Positions 49,497 through 58,046 of a stretch of 64,000 nt of DNA are shown here, piece by piece. Under the pieces are notes generated by a model. The model was not told the DNA's origin. It saw nothing but the letters and a program-made list of their open reading frames with translations, and did no database searches. Position numbers and translations under genes: made by a program. Positions within the stretch are counted from its first letter, which is position 1. Every line of letters begins with the position of its first letter. The DNA lies in contig OZ255625.1 in NCBI GenBank assembly GCA_965276755.1, positions 2,790,001 to 2,854,000 on the forward strand, read 5' to 3'. Origin of the DNA: CAJCIS01 sp965276755. GTDB lineage: Bacteria > Pseudomonadota > Alphaproteobacteria > Acetobacterales > Acetobacteraceae.

Positions 49497-50013
49497 GCGA
49501 AAAGCCGGCGGCGGTGATGAAGGCTTCAGACGCCGCATCGCCGGACGCCGGATAATTCGTCGGCAGCGTGTAATGCACCAGAAGTGCCGCGCCGTCGGGC
49601 TTCAGGCTGGCCTGGGTCAGGCGTGCCGTCGCGGCCAGATCCTCGGGCGAGAGGTAGTAAAGCACCTCCGAAAACACGATCAGGTCGAAGCTGCCCGCGG
49701 GCCAGTCCTGCGGGATGGCCATGCGCGCGAATTGCACGTGGCCGAATGCGGCGCAGCGGGCGCGCGCCTGGGCCAGCGCCGTCTCGGCCACGTCTATGGC
49801 GAGCAGGCGCTCGCACAAAGGTGCCAGGCGCTGCGTGAGCACGCCGATCGAACAGCCGACTTCCAGGGCACGGGCGTAGGGCGCAGCCGGCGTCAGGGCG
49901 GCCAGCGTGGCGTCGTATTTGGCGCGTTCGTAATCGCTGGTGGCGAAGCGCCAGGGATCGGGGTCGCGCGCGTAGATATTATCGAAATAGGCCGGCGGCA
50001 GCGATGGGGTCAT
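49444..50013 (-). CDS. SAM-dependent methyltransferase (NodS-like)
   Basis: The 189-residue class I methyltransferase has YFDNIYARDPDPWRFATSDYERAKYD at the start, which is the NodS-type opening, then the SAM site ALEVGCSIGVLTQRLA near residue 47, LLAIDVAETALAQAR, and FDLIVFSEVLYYLSPEDL. NodS methylates the amino group of a deacetylated chitooligosaccharide; a neighbouring PIG-L deacetylase makes an N-methylation after deacetylation plausible here. Its ATG overlaps the stop of the PIG-L gene (ATGA at 50010-50013). Confidence 0.9.
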   Translation of the reverse strand: MTPSLPPAYFDNIYARDPDPWRFATSDYERAKYDATLAALTPAAPYARALEVGCSIGVLTQRLAPLCERLLAIDVAETALAQARARCAAFGHVQFARMAIPQDWPAGSFDLIVFSEVLYYLSPEDLAATARLTQASLKPDGAALLVHYTLPTNYPASGDAASEAFITAAGFSPILQRAEAEYRLDLLRR

Positions 50014-50750
50014 GGGTCGAGGAACACTTCGAAAGGACGGTCGAATATCGACAACAACGCCTGTGGCAGGCGGAAGCCGCTAGGACAATCCGTAATGAGC
50101 TCGCCGTATTGCGAGGCATGGGCGGCAATGGCGCGCCGCTTGAGCGGCAGGTATTCGGCAACGTCGAGACGCCGCCCGCGCGACGCATCGGCAGGCAGAT
50201 CGTGATCTGGCGGCAGCAGCCAGCCCCACACGGGATAGAACACCAACTTTGCGCCGCACAGGCGCGCGGCCGCGGCGGCAAGGCCTGCGGTCGCCTGATG
50301 ATCGCCATGCGGATCATGCGGCCAGGTGGCAAAGATCGTGCGCACGTCATGCATTTCGGCGAGTGCTGCGATCGTGCGCGCTGCCGCCTCGAACGCAGGG
50401 CCGTGGGCCGGCGCGCGGCTGTCCGCCAGTCCCAGAAAATGTACCCGCGCCTGTGCCACGCCCAAGATGGCGCACGCGGCCAGCATTTCGCGCTCGCGCA
50501 ATCGTTGCAAGTTCGCCGGCGGATAGGCCGCCGAGCCGGGGTGGGAGGCCGCACCATCCGTGGCGCAGACAACGATCGGCGGCCTGCCCGCCTGGCACAG
50601 CGCGGCGATCAGGCCACCGCAGCCGAGCGATTCGTCATCCGGGTGCGGTGCCAGGATCAGGCTGGTGCCCGGCGCGATCGCCTCCAGCCCGGCGAGGGGA
50701 AGGTCGGCGAGCAAGCCCAGGATTGTGCTGGCCGGCAGGGTAGGGGTCAT
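50010..50750 (-). CDS. PIG-L family deacetylase
   Basis: The 246-residue LmbE-like zinc deacetylase has the signature SLILAPHPDDESLGCGGLIAAL near residue 30, which gives the zinc residues PHPDDE, and the second zinc motif TWPHDPHGDHQATAGLA near 145. FLGLADS lies between them. The family removes acetyl groups from N-acetylglucosamine conjugates. ATG at 50750 overlaps the acyl-CoA dehydrogenase stop, so three genes are coupled. It is cytoplasmic, no signal peptide. Confidence 0.92.
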   Translation of the reverse strand: MTPTLPASTILGLLADLPLAGLEAIAPGTSLILAPHPDDESLGCGGLIAALCQAGRPPIVVCATDGAASHPGSAAYPPANLQRLREREMLAACAILGVAQARVHFLGLADSRAPAHGPAFEAAARTIAALAEMHDVRTIFATWPHDPHGDHQATAGLAAAAARLCGAKLVFYPVWGWLLPPDHDLPADASRGRRLDVAEYLPLKRRAIAAHASQYGELITDCPSGFRLPQALLSIFDRPFEVFLDP

Positions 50751-51847
50751 GCGAGCGGGGGCAGCTCGCGCGCCATGAAATGGGCGGCGGCCTGCGTCAG
50801 GGTCTCGTCGGGCGCGGGCTGGCGCAGGTAGATCGCCAGGTCGCGGAAGAGCAGCTCGACCGTGGTGCCGCGACGGAACGCGCCCATGCCGAGCGCGCGC
50901 TGGGCGATACGCAGCGCGTCCAGTGCCGCGGCCTCGACCGCCAGGCGTGCGAGGTTGACGGTGTTGGCGATGTCGCCCGCATCGCCGGCATTGGCCTCGC
51001 CCAGCAGCGCAGCGCGGCGGACCCACAGGCGGGCGGTTTCCTGGGCGATCAGGGCCTCGCCCACGCGGGCGCGCTGGTGCGGATCGTCCCCGCGGTCACG
51101 TGCCATAAGCTGGGCGCGCAGTTCGGCCACCAGCGCTTCGATACCGCCGAGCGTGACCGCGGAGGTGCGCCAGGCGCCGGCGGAGAAATCGGGCTGGGCA
51201 AGGTAGTCGCCCGGCTGTCCAAGGCGCTCGCCGGCGGGCAGGCCGGTCAGGTCCATGGCACCGCTGAGCGAGGCGCGCATGCCGTGTGCATCCCAGCCTG
51301 ACAGGTCGGCGCGCGTGCCGGGCGGCAGTGCGATCACGTGCATGGACGTCTGACCGTCAGGCCCGGCGGCGGTGACGAGCGCGCGGTTGGCCTGGCCGGC
51401 GCCCGAGCACGGGGCTTTTCCGCCGGCGAGGCTGCCGTCCGCGGCCAGGCGAAGTGGAGCGAGCGGCGGGTCGGTGACCCACAGGCCAAAGAGGTGGCCG
51501 GCCTGGGCGTCATCGGCGGCATGGCGCTGCTGGGCAAGGCTGCCGGTGCGCATGACCAGGCGCAGCGCGTTGACGTGGGCTTCGTAGAGCCGCCCGACGC
51601 TGAGATTGCCGCGTCCGAGCAGGCGCAGCGCCTCCATCAGCGGCAGTGCGCCGGCGCGTTCGGTGCCCATGCCCAGACCGCCGAGTGCCTCCGGTACGGG
51701 TGCGGCCAGCGCGCCCAAGCTGCGCAGCAGGGCGAAATCCTGCTCCGGAAAGGCCGTGTCACGGTCGAGCGCGATGGCGCGGCTTTGCATCGCCGGCACA
51801 AGATCGGCCAGCGAGGCAAGCAGACGCTGGCGAAGGTGCTCAATCAT
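50747..51847 (-). CDS. Acyl-CoA dehydrogenase-like flavoprotein
   Basis: The 366-residue protein has the fold of acyl-CoA/acyl-ACP dehydrogenases: N-terminal helices with LRSLGALAAPVPEALGGLGMG, the middle beta domain (GHLFGLWVTDPP, DGSLAGGKAPCSGA), and the C-terminal helical domain (ARLAVEAAALDALRIAQRALG, GAFRRGTTVELLFRDLAIYL). The sequence is divergent: the usual catalytic glutamate cannot be placed by eye. Such distant members often oxidise unusual acyl groups on carriers. ATG at 51847 is the start; earlier in-frame codons come from a family A half-site. Confidence 0.85.
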   Translation of the reverse strand: MIEHLRQRLLASLADLVPAMQSRAIALDRDTAFPEQDFALLRSLGALAAPVPEALGGLGMGTERAGALPLMEALRLLGRGNLSVGRLYEAHVNALRLVMRTGSLAQQRHAADDAQAGHLFGLWVTDPPLAPLRLAADGSLAGGKAPCSGAGQANRALVTAAGPDGQTSMHVIALPPGTRADLSGWDAHGMRASLSGAMDLTGLPAGERLGQPGDYLAQPDFSAGAWRTSAVTLGGIEALVAELRAQLMARDRGDDPHQRARVGEALIAQETARLWVRRAALLGEANAGDAGDIANTVNLARLAVEAAALDALRIAQRALGMGAFRRGTTVELLFRDLAIYLRQPAPDETLTQAAAHFMARELPPLA

Positions 51848-51868
51848 GCCAGCAACCTTAAATAAAGA

Positions 51869-51905
51869 CGGGGGGGTTTGGGGGGGGATGGCACATCTCC
51901 CCCCA
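51869..51905. repeat. Family A half-site
   Basis: AAGACGGGGGGGTTTGGGGG then ATGGCACATCTCCCCCC. It lies between the PhoR-like gene end and the acyl-CoA dehydrogenase start, on the minus strand. Confidence 0.85.
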
Positions 51906-51913
51906 ATCTTCAC

Positions 51914-53191
51914 TCAACCTTCCACTGACGTCACAGCGTCACCCTCAATAGTCGTCAAGGGCAGCCAGACAGTCACCCCGGTCCCCCGTCCCAGCTCGCT
52001 ATCGATCAGCAGCACACCGCGATGACGATTGACGACGTGCTTGACGATTGCCAGCCCGAGCCCCGTTCCGCCGATCGCCCGGCTGCGCCCGGTATCGACG
52101 CGGTAGAAACGCTCGGTCAGCCGCGGCAGGTGCGCGCGCGAAATCCCCGCGCCGTCATCCTCCACCGCGAGGGCCACCCCCGGCCGCGCTGGGTAGCGCC
52201 CGCCGGGCGGCACGCGCCTGAGCGACACGCGCATTTTCCCGCCCTGCCGGCCGTATTTGACCGCGTTGTCGAACAGGTTCTGCAGCACCTGCTCCAGTTG
52301 GTCGGCATCCCCGCTCACCGGCGGCACATCGTTCTCCAGGCTCAAATCCACGGCAATGGCACGCTCCTTCAGCCGGATTTCAAAGGCGGCCAGCATGCGT
52401 TCGATCAGCTCGGGGAGGTGGACGGCATCTGCGGGCATCTGGTGCTCGGTCAGCTCGATTCGGCTGAGGCTGAGCAGATCGTCGATCAGCCGGTTCATGC
52501 GCCCGGCCTGCTCGGCCATGATGTCCAGAAAGCGCGCCTGCGCCGGCGGATCGTCCGCGGCGGGGCCGCGCAGCGTGTCGATAAAGCCGATCAGGCTGGC
52601 CAGCGGCGTGCGCAACTCGTGGCTGGCATTAGCCACAAAATCGGCGTGCATGCGCTCCATGGCGCGGTCACGCGTGCGGTCCGACAGCACGACCAGCGCG
52701 CCGCGCCCGCCGGCCAGCGGCGAAGTCAGCGCAACCACCCTGGCCTGGATATCGCGCGGCACGGGCACCGGCACGCTGACATTGGCGGTCTGGGCGCGCG
52801 CCTGCCCAGGAGCCAGCACGCGGTCTATCGCGCCGCGCAGATCGGGGTGGCGCAAAACGGCGGCGAGCTCGGCGCCGAAGGCCGCGCGCGTGGCCTCATT
52901 GGTGCGCCGCACGGCGCGGTTCGGGCCTAGCACGATCAGCGGGTCGGGCAGGCGTTCTATGATGCTTTCCTCGGCGCGGCGCAGGCGGTCCACCTCATCG
53001 GTGCGTTGGGCCAGCGTCTGGCCTAGCGAGGCGATCGACGCGAGCAGATCGGCCGGCAGCAGCCACAGGCGGTGCACGGGTGCGGCGCGCAGGGCGGCGC
53101 GCAGGCGGCGGACGTCTCCGGCTAGGACCAGGGCCAGCAGCGTAACGGCGATGACGATCGCCGCGAGAAGAAGCTGGGGGAGATGTGCCAT
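51914..53191 (-). CDS. phoR: PhoR-like sensor histidine kinase
   Basis: The 425-residue protein has one N-terminal membrane helix (LLLAAIVIAVTLLALVLAG), a PAS-like domain (ERLPDPLIVLGPNRAVRRTNEAT), the HisKA box FVANASHELRTPLASLIGF with the phospho-histidine near residue 205, N box QNLFDNAVKYG, G1 VEDDGAGIS and G2 GGTGLGLAIVKHV. It matches PhoR, the sensor for phosphate limitation. No phoB or pst genes are adjacent, so the symbol rests on similarity. The ATG at 53191 and residues MAHLPQ are encoded by the family A half-site, and there is no other start before the membrane helix. Confidence 0.85.
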   Translation of the reverse strand: MAHLPQLLLAAIVIAVTLLALVLAGDVRRLRAALRAAPVHRLWLLPADLLASIASLGQTLAQRTDEVDRLRRAEESIIERLPDPLIVLGPNRAVRRTNEATRAAFGAELAAVLRHPDLRGAIDRVLAPGQARAQTANVSVPVPVPRDIQARVVALTSPLAGGRGALVVLSDRTRDRAMERMHADFVANASHELRTPLASLIGFIDTLRGPAADDPPAQARFLDIMAEQAGRMNRLIDDLLSLSRIELTEHQMPADAVHLPELIERMLAAFEIRLKERAIAVDLSLENDVPPVSGDADQLEQVLQNLFDNAVKYGRQGGKMRVSLRRVPPGGRYPARPGVALAVEDDGAGISRAHLPRLTERFYRVDTGRSRAIGGTGLGLAIVKHVVNRHRGVLLIDSELGRGTGVTVWLPLTTIEGDAVTSVEG

Positions 53192-53212
53192 CCCCCCCAG
53201 ACGCCCCGTCAT
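53174..53212. repeat. Family A half-site overlapping the phoR-like start
   Basis: CTGGGGGAGATGTGCCATCC then CAGACGCCCCGTCAT. On the minus strand this reads GGGGATGGCACATCTCCCCCAG, so its ATG is the only plausible initiation codon for the kinase. Confidence 0.88.
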
Positions 53213-53215
53213 CTT

Positions 53216-54469
53216 TTAGGATCCAGGCTGGGAGACATCTTCGGGGGCTGGGCTGACTACGCGGGCGCCGCCGCCGCCATTGATCTGGAAGATCGCCAGG
53301 GCGCGACGGACGCGGCCATCCGGTAGTAGCGCCATCGCGCCGTCAACACCGGTAAAGCCCTCCGCGCGCGTCAGGGCGTTGGTGGAAAAATCGTTCTCGC
53401 TCGTCAGCACGCGCGCAATGGCCGCACCATCGAAGGCAAAATCGGCATACGTGTTCGGTGGGGCGCCATACTTGCCCTCGAAAGCGGCCACGAAACCCTG
53501 GCGAGACGCCGGATCCAGCGAGGCATACCACGCGCCGGACATGCGCCCGAGCTGGCCCGCTTGCTGGGACCACAAGGCCGGCCCCATCACGCGTACCTGC
53601 GGGCCGGCCGCATCGTAATAGCCGAGGATCTCGGAAATCTGCAGCAGGGTGGGACCACTCTCCCCAATCAGCAGCGCATCGAAAGGCGGAAGCGCCACCG
53701 GTTGGGCGGCAAGCTCGGCGGCCTGGGCACGCGCGGCCGGATCGGTCTCGTTCCGCAGAGATTTCAGGCGCGCCGCAAGCTCGCCGCGGCGGCTTTCGTA
53801 GTTACTGGCGGTCTTGAGCGCCGCGGTGAAGCCCGCCAGGCCCGGGTCGCTGCGCTGGATGGTGGGCGTTTCCATACCCGCATCGGTCGCCGCGGCTTCG
53901 ACGGCACTTTGCAGCGCATCGCCCAGCGCGCCTTCGGGCAAGATGGCAGCCAGGTGCTGACGCCCGTCTTCGTGCAAGGCGCCGACAAGGCGGCGCACCT
54001 GCTGGCCGGGCGTCAGCCCCAGCGTCCACACGCCGGGGCCAGCCACCGCGGGGTCCGAGGTGAAGGCCAGAACGCCCACGGGCATGCCGTTGGGTGGGGC
54101 GGAGGCGAGGGCGGCCACAACCGTGGTTTCGGGCGCGGTCAGGGGGCCCAGGATCAGCTTGTCACCGGCGGCCAGGGCGGCCTGCGCCTCCCCGCCCGCG
54201 CGGGCGGGGTCGCCGGCGGTGTCGTGCACGTCCAGGATGGGGGATCCGGGCACCGACAGCGCGAGCTGGGCCGCCTGCAACATGGGGCCGCCGACATTGG
54301 CCATGGGGCCTGTGATCGGCAGAAGGATGGCGATATGTGGCGGCCCGGCGGGGGCCTGGGATGCCGGCGGGGGCGCCAGGACGACGGGCGGCGTTGCCGG
54401 GGGCGCGCCATAGGTGCAAGCCGCAAGGCTCGCCAGCGCGGCCAGGCATGCCAATGACCGAAGACCCAT
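53216..54469 (-). CDS. LpoA/YraM-like penicillin-binding-protein activator lipoprotein
   Basis: The 417-residue protein has an N-terminal lipoprotein signal (LRSLACLAALASLAACTYG; lipobox LAAC). The mature part is a periplasmic-binding fold of the ABC type I class: IAILLPITGPMANVGGPMLQAA at residue 47, KLILGPLTAPETTVVAA, then LGYYDAAGPQVRVMGPALW and a C-terminal ARVVSPAP. This matches LpoA-type proteins that activate penicillin-binding proteins in the outer membrane. AGGAGG seven bases before ATG 54469 is a strong ribosome site. It is divergent from rsmI, overlapping it by 16 bp, the same pairing as yraM/yraL in enterobacteria. Confidence 0.85.
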   Translation of the reverse strand: MGLRSLACLAALASLAACTYGAPPATPPVVLAPPPASQAPAGPPHIAILLPITGPMANVGGPMLQAAQLALSVPGSPILDVHDTAGDPARAGGEAQAALAAGDKLILGPLTAPETTVVAALASAPPNGMPVGVLAFTSDPAVAGPGVWTLGLTPGQQVRRLVGALHEDGRQHLAAILPEGALGDALQSAVEAAATDAGMETPTIQRSDPGLAGFTAALKTASNYESRRGELAARLKSLRNETDPAARAQAAELAAQPVALPPFDALLIGESGPTLLQISEILGYYDAAGPQVRVMGPALWSQQAGQLGRMSGAWYASLDPASRQGFVAAFEGKYGAPPNTYADFAFDGAAIARVLTSENDFSTNALTRAEGFTGVDGAMALLPDGRVRRALAIFQINGGGGARVVSPAPEDVSQPGS

Positions 54470-55371
54470 CGCCACCTCCTTCTGCCGCCCGCCGGCCCGG
54501 CCTTGTGCTGGTTTCCACGCCCATCGGCAACCTGGGCGACCTATCGGCGCGCGCCGTGGCGACATTGCGGCAGGCCGATCTGATCCTGTGCGAGGACACG
54601 CGCACCAGTGCAGGGCTGCTGCGCCATATCGGCGTGCGCACCGCGCTCGCTTCCTTGCACGACCATAACGAGGCGGCGCGCGTGCCCGACATACTGGCGC
54701 GCATCCAAGCCGGGGCGATGGTCGCGCTGATTTCGGACGCGGGCACGCCGCTGGTGTCTGACCCCGGCTATCGGCTGGTGCGCGCGGCGATTGACGCGGG
54801 CTTGGCGGTTTCGGCCGTGCCTGGGGCGAATGCGGCGGTGATGGCACTGACGCTGTCGGGGTTGCCTCCGCACCCGTTCTTGTTTTTGGGGTTTTTGCCG
54901 CCGAAGCAGGCGGCACGCGTGGCGGTTTTGTCGCGGCTGCGCGGCGCGGAGGTGGCGGGGCTTTCGGCGACGTTGGTGGTGTATGAGTCGCCGCATCGCG
55001 CGGGGGCGTGCCTGGCGGATATGGCGGGCGTGTTCGGTGCTGCGCGTCCGGCTGCGTTGACGCGCGAGCTGACCAAATTGTTTGAGGAGGTGCGGCGGGG
55101 CACGCTGGGCGCGTTGGCGGCGGCTTATGCGACGGCGGAGCCGCGGGGGGAGGTGACCATCGTTGTAGGCCCTGCGCCTGAGGATGCCGACCCTGTGGAT
55201 TTGGATGGGCTGCTTCGCGCGGCATTGCTCAGCCAGAGTCTGCGCGAGGCTGCGGCGGGCGTGGCGGAGGCTACGGGGCTGCCGCGCAAACAGGTTTATG
55301 CACGGGCTTTGGCGTTGAAGAAGGTTGGGGGCGATGTGCCATCCCCCCCAAATCCCCCGTCTTTATTTTAG
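54454..55371 (+). CDS. rsmI: 16S rRNA 2'-O-methyltransferase RsmI
   Basis: RsmI methylates C1402 of 16S rRNA. The 305-residue SAM enzyme has LVLVSTPIGNLGDLSARA near the start, DLILCEDTRTSAGLLRHIG, ISDAGTPLVSDPGYRLV, VVYESPHRAG and ALTRELTKLFEEVRRG. The C-terminal helical domain is present. The start is ATG 54454 (or 54448), overlapping head to head with the lpoA-like start. Its last 15 residues (VGGDVPSPPNPPSLF) come from a family A half-site, which also gives the stop. The original end was likely near ALALKK. Confidence 0.95.
   Translation: MTEDPSPPPSAARRPGLVLVSTPIGNLGDLSARAVATLRQADLILCEDTRTSAGLLRHIGVRTALASLHDHNEAARVPDILARIQAGAMVALISDAGTPLVSDPGYRLVRAAIDAGLAVSAVPGANAAVMALTLSGLPPHPFLFLGFLPPKQAARVAVLSRLRGAEVAGLSATLVVYESPHRAGACLADMAGVFGAARPAALTRELTKLFEEVRRGTLGALAAAYATAEPRGEVTIVVGPAPEDADPVDLDGLLRAALLSQSLREAAAGVAEATGLPRKQVYARALALKKVGGDVPSPPNPPSLF
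55325..55361. repeat. Family A half-site within the end of rsmI
   Basis: TTGGGGGCGATGTGCCATCC then CCCCCAAATCCCCCGTCT. It lies inside the rsmI reading frame and ends 7 bp before the stop of the convergent VWA gene. Confidence 0.85.
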
Positions 55372-56546
55372 TGCGACAGCTCCCGCGTCAGATCATCCAA
55401 CCCGCTCAGCGTCATCGGATACATGCGGTTTTCCATGACCTGGCGCAACAGCTCAATGGAATGGGTGTGGCGCCAGTAATCCTCGGGCGAGGGATTTAGC
55501 CACGCGTTCTTGCGGAAATGGCTGGTCAGGCGCTCCATCCAAACTTTGCCGGCCTCGGCATTCCAGTGTTCGACGCTGCCGCCGGGCTGGACAATTTCAT
55601 AAGGGCTCATGGTGGCGTCACCCACGAAAATCAGTTTGTAATCCCGACCATAAGTGCGCAGCAGGTCGGTGGTGGCGAGGCTGGTTTCGTCGCGCCGCCG
55701 GTTCTCGCGCCAGACGCGTTCATAGACGCAGTTGTGGAAATAGAAATGCTCCAGGTGCTTGAATTCGCTTCGCACGGCGGAAAAGAGCTGTTCGGACGCG
55801 CGCACGTGATCGTCCATCGATCCGCCGATATCCAGCAGCAGCAGGATCTTGACCGAATTGTGCCGCTCGGGCACCATTTTCAGCTCAAGCGAGCCGGCGT
55901 TATTCGCGGTGGCGTGAATTGTGCCGTGGACATCGAGTTCAACCGCGGCACCCTGGCGGGCAAAACGGCGCAGCTTGCGCAACGCGATCTTCATCGTGCG
56001 CGTGCCGAGCTCGGTGTCGCCATCCAGATCGCGGAATTCGCGTTTGTCCCAGACCTTGACTGCGCGGCGGTGGCGACTTTCGTGCTGGCCGATGCGCACA
56101 CCCTCAGGGTTGTAGCCATATGTGCCGAAGGGCGACGTGCCGCCTGTGCCAATCCATTTATTGCCGCCCTGGTGACGCTCCTTCTGTTCTTCCAGGCGCT
56201 GGCGCAGGGTTTCCATGAGTTTCTCAAAGCCGCCCATGGCTTCGATCTGCGCCATTTCCTCCTGTGTCAGGGTTTTCTCGCTGATGCGGCGTAGCCATTC
56301 CTCGGGGATCGTCTGCGCGGGATCACCTGGCGGGCGTTGCAGGCCGCGGAAGACCTCGGCGAAAACGCGGTCGAAGCGATCGAGGTGGCGTTCGTCCTTC
56401 ACCAGCGTCGCGCGGGAAAGATAATAGAAATCGTCCACGCTGTAATCGGCGACATTTGCGCGCATGGCGCCGAGCAGGGCGAGATATTCGGTGATGGAGA
56501 CGGCAATGCCCGCGCCACGCAATTGTTCGATCAGGCTGTTGAACAT
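55368..56546 (-). CDS. VWA domain protein (CoxE-like, MoxR partner)
   Basis: The 392-residue protein has an N-terminal helical part (MFNSLIEQLRGAGIAVSITE, DDFYYLSRATLVKDERHLDRF) and a C-terminal von Willebrand A domain. The metal site is degenerate: LLLDIGGSMDDH has D-x-G-G-S instead of D-x-S-x-S. It matches the CoxE-like proteins paired with MoxR-type AAA ATPases. Such pairs act as chaperones that insert metals or assemble complexes. The MoxR partner here is at 59230, with two hydrolase genes inserted between them on the other strand. ATG at 56546 is the family start. It converges with rsmI. Confidence 0.9.
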   Translation of the reverse strand: MFNSLIEQLRGAGIAVSITEYLALLGAMRANVADYSVDDFYYLSRATLVKDERHLDRFDRVFAEVFRGLQRPPGDPAQTIPEEWLRRISEKTLTQEEMAQIEAMGGFEKLMETLRQRLEEQKERHQGGNKWIGTGGTSPFGTYGYNPEGVRIGQHESRHRRAVKVWDKREFRDLDGDTELGTRTMKIALRKLRRFARQGAAVELDVHGTIHATANNAGSLELKMVPERHNSVKILLLLDIGGSMDDHVRASEQLFSAVRSEFKHLEHFYFHNCVYERVWRENRRRDETSLATTDLLRTYGRDYKLIFVGDATMSPYEIVQPGGSVEHWNAEAGKVWMERLTSHFRKNAWLNPSPEDYWRHTHSIELLRQVMENRMYPMTLSGLDDLTRELSH

Positions 56547-56644
56547 GGCGCCAGGATAGCGGCACACCCGTGCACCGCCAAGAGCGGCCTTTCGCGCGGA
56601 CGCGGGCACGGCTAGGCTTGGCGCTGGCGCTTGAAGGAGTGGGC

Positions 56645-58027
56645 ATGGCAAGGCAGTTGATGGCGTGGGCCCTGGTCATGGCGCCTGTTGCCGCGGGTGC
56701 GGCACCACCGCTTGCGATCACCGGCGCCACATTGGTGGGCGTCTCCGACCGAGGGCGCGCGGGCCATGACATCGCGCGCGCGGTCGTCGTGATCCAGGAC
56801 GGCAAGATCCTCGCCGCAGGGCCGGCCGCCACAACCCCCATCCCCGCTGGCGCCACCATCCTGGCGCGGCCGGGCAAATTCATCATCCCCGGCCTGGTGG
56901 ACGGATTTTCGGGCCTGCAGAACCAAGCCGAGGCCGACGCCGAACTCTACGAGGGTGTCACCACGATCGTTGGCAGCGGTGACGACCGGCGGGGCATCCT
57001 GTTCGAACACGCAAACCCCAGCCCGCACCTGTACGCGGCGGATTCCGCCGGCTCGACCGATGATTATTCATTGTTGCGCGCGCAACCGGAATGGCACGAC
57101 CTGTTGGCGGACGGAAAGTCGCCGCACGAGCTGAGCCCGGAGGAGACCACGCGCCAATTGCAGGAAACCGCCCGCCGCGGCACGCGCGTGATCTGGATCG
57201 GCCACAACATCACGCCCGCCAATACGGCCGCCATCATTTCGCAAAGCCATAGGCTTGGCATGGTGACTTACGGGGAGTTTGCCGCCACGCCCTATCATTC
57301 GGGCGTGGAGAACGGCGTGGATGCGCTGCTGCACATGTCGCGCTACGAACTCGGCATGGCGCCGGCCGAGCTGCTGCCCAGGCTTGCGGCCGAGCCCGAT
57401 GGCCCCGCCGCCGATCATGCCTATTACGTTGCCATCGCCCAGCCGCCGGACAGTGCGCCGGTGCGCGACTACGCAACTTTCCTGGCGCAATCGGGCACGG
57501 CGCTGATTCCGACCTTCACGCTTGCCTATTCCAGCATGCCGGACCATCGCAATCTGTGGAAGGAAAAGGCGGCAAGCGTGATCGATCCGCGCACCTTGTT
57601 GATGAGCACCGATCCTGCCACGGGCGATCCGGACACCACGGCCGACAAGATCGTCAAAATGGAGCGCGCCACAAAGCTGCTTTGGGCGATCAATGGCACG
57701 TATATGGCAGCCCATCCGCTCTATCTGGCAGCGAGCGGCGCGTCCGTGTTCGGCGCGCTGCCAGGTATTGGTCTGCACGTGGAAATGGAACTGCTGGTAC
57801 GCCGCGGCCTGACGCCGCGCGAGGCGCTGGCGGCGGCCACGAGCAATTACGCCGACAAGTTCGGCTGGCACGAACTGGGCGCGGTCGCACCTGGACGCCG
57901 CGCCGATCTGCTGGTGCTGGACGGCGATCCGACGGTGGACATTCGAAATGCGGACCGCATTTCCGATGTGGTGCTGGCGGGCGCCGTCCTGGACAGGGAC
58001 AAGCTGTTGGCGCCGCACAAATCGTAA
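56645..58027 (+). CDS. Secreted amidohydrolase-like protein lacking the HxH motif
   Basis: The 460-residue protein has a signal peptide (LMAWALVMAPVAAGAAPP) and the amidohydrolase frame: ITGATLVGV, VVVIQDGKILAAG, FIIPGLVDGFSGLQNQ, then YEGVTTIVGSGD and, near the end, LTPREALAAATSNYADKFGWHELG and PGRRADLLVLDGDP. The metal-binding HxH that normally follows GLVDxH is replaced by VDGFSG, so the usual zinc site is missing. It may bind another ligand or be inactive. GGAG six bases before ATG 56645 supports the start. It lies between vwa and moxR genes, with the next hydrolase 19 bp downstream in the same direction. Confidence 0.8.
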   Translation: MARQLMAWALVMAPVAAGAAPPLAITGATLVGVSDRGRAGHDIARAVVVIQDGKILAAGPAATTPIPAGATILARPGKFIIPGLVDGFSGLQNQAEADAELYEGVTTIVGSGDDRRGILFEHANPSPHLYAADSAGSTDDYSLLRAQPEWHDLLADGKSPHELSPEETTRQLQETARRGTRVIWIGHNITPANTAAIISQSHRLGMVTYGEFAATPYHSGVENGVDALLHMSRYELGMAPAELLPRLAAEPDGPAADHAYYVAIAQPPDSAPVRDYATFLAQSGTALIPTFTLAYSSMPDHRNLWKEKAASVIDPRTLLMSTDPATGDPDTTADKIVKMERATKLLWAINGTYMAAHPLYLAASGASVFGALPGIGLHVEMELLVRRGLTPREALAAATSNYADKFGWHELGAVAPGRRADLLVLDGDPTVDIRNADRISDVVLAGAVLDRDKLLAPHKS

Positions 58028-58046
58028 GCCAGTCCACACGGGGTCA

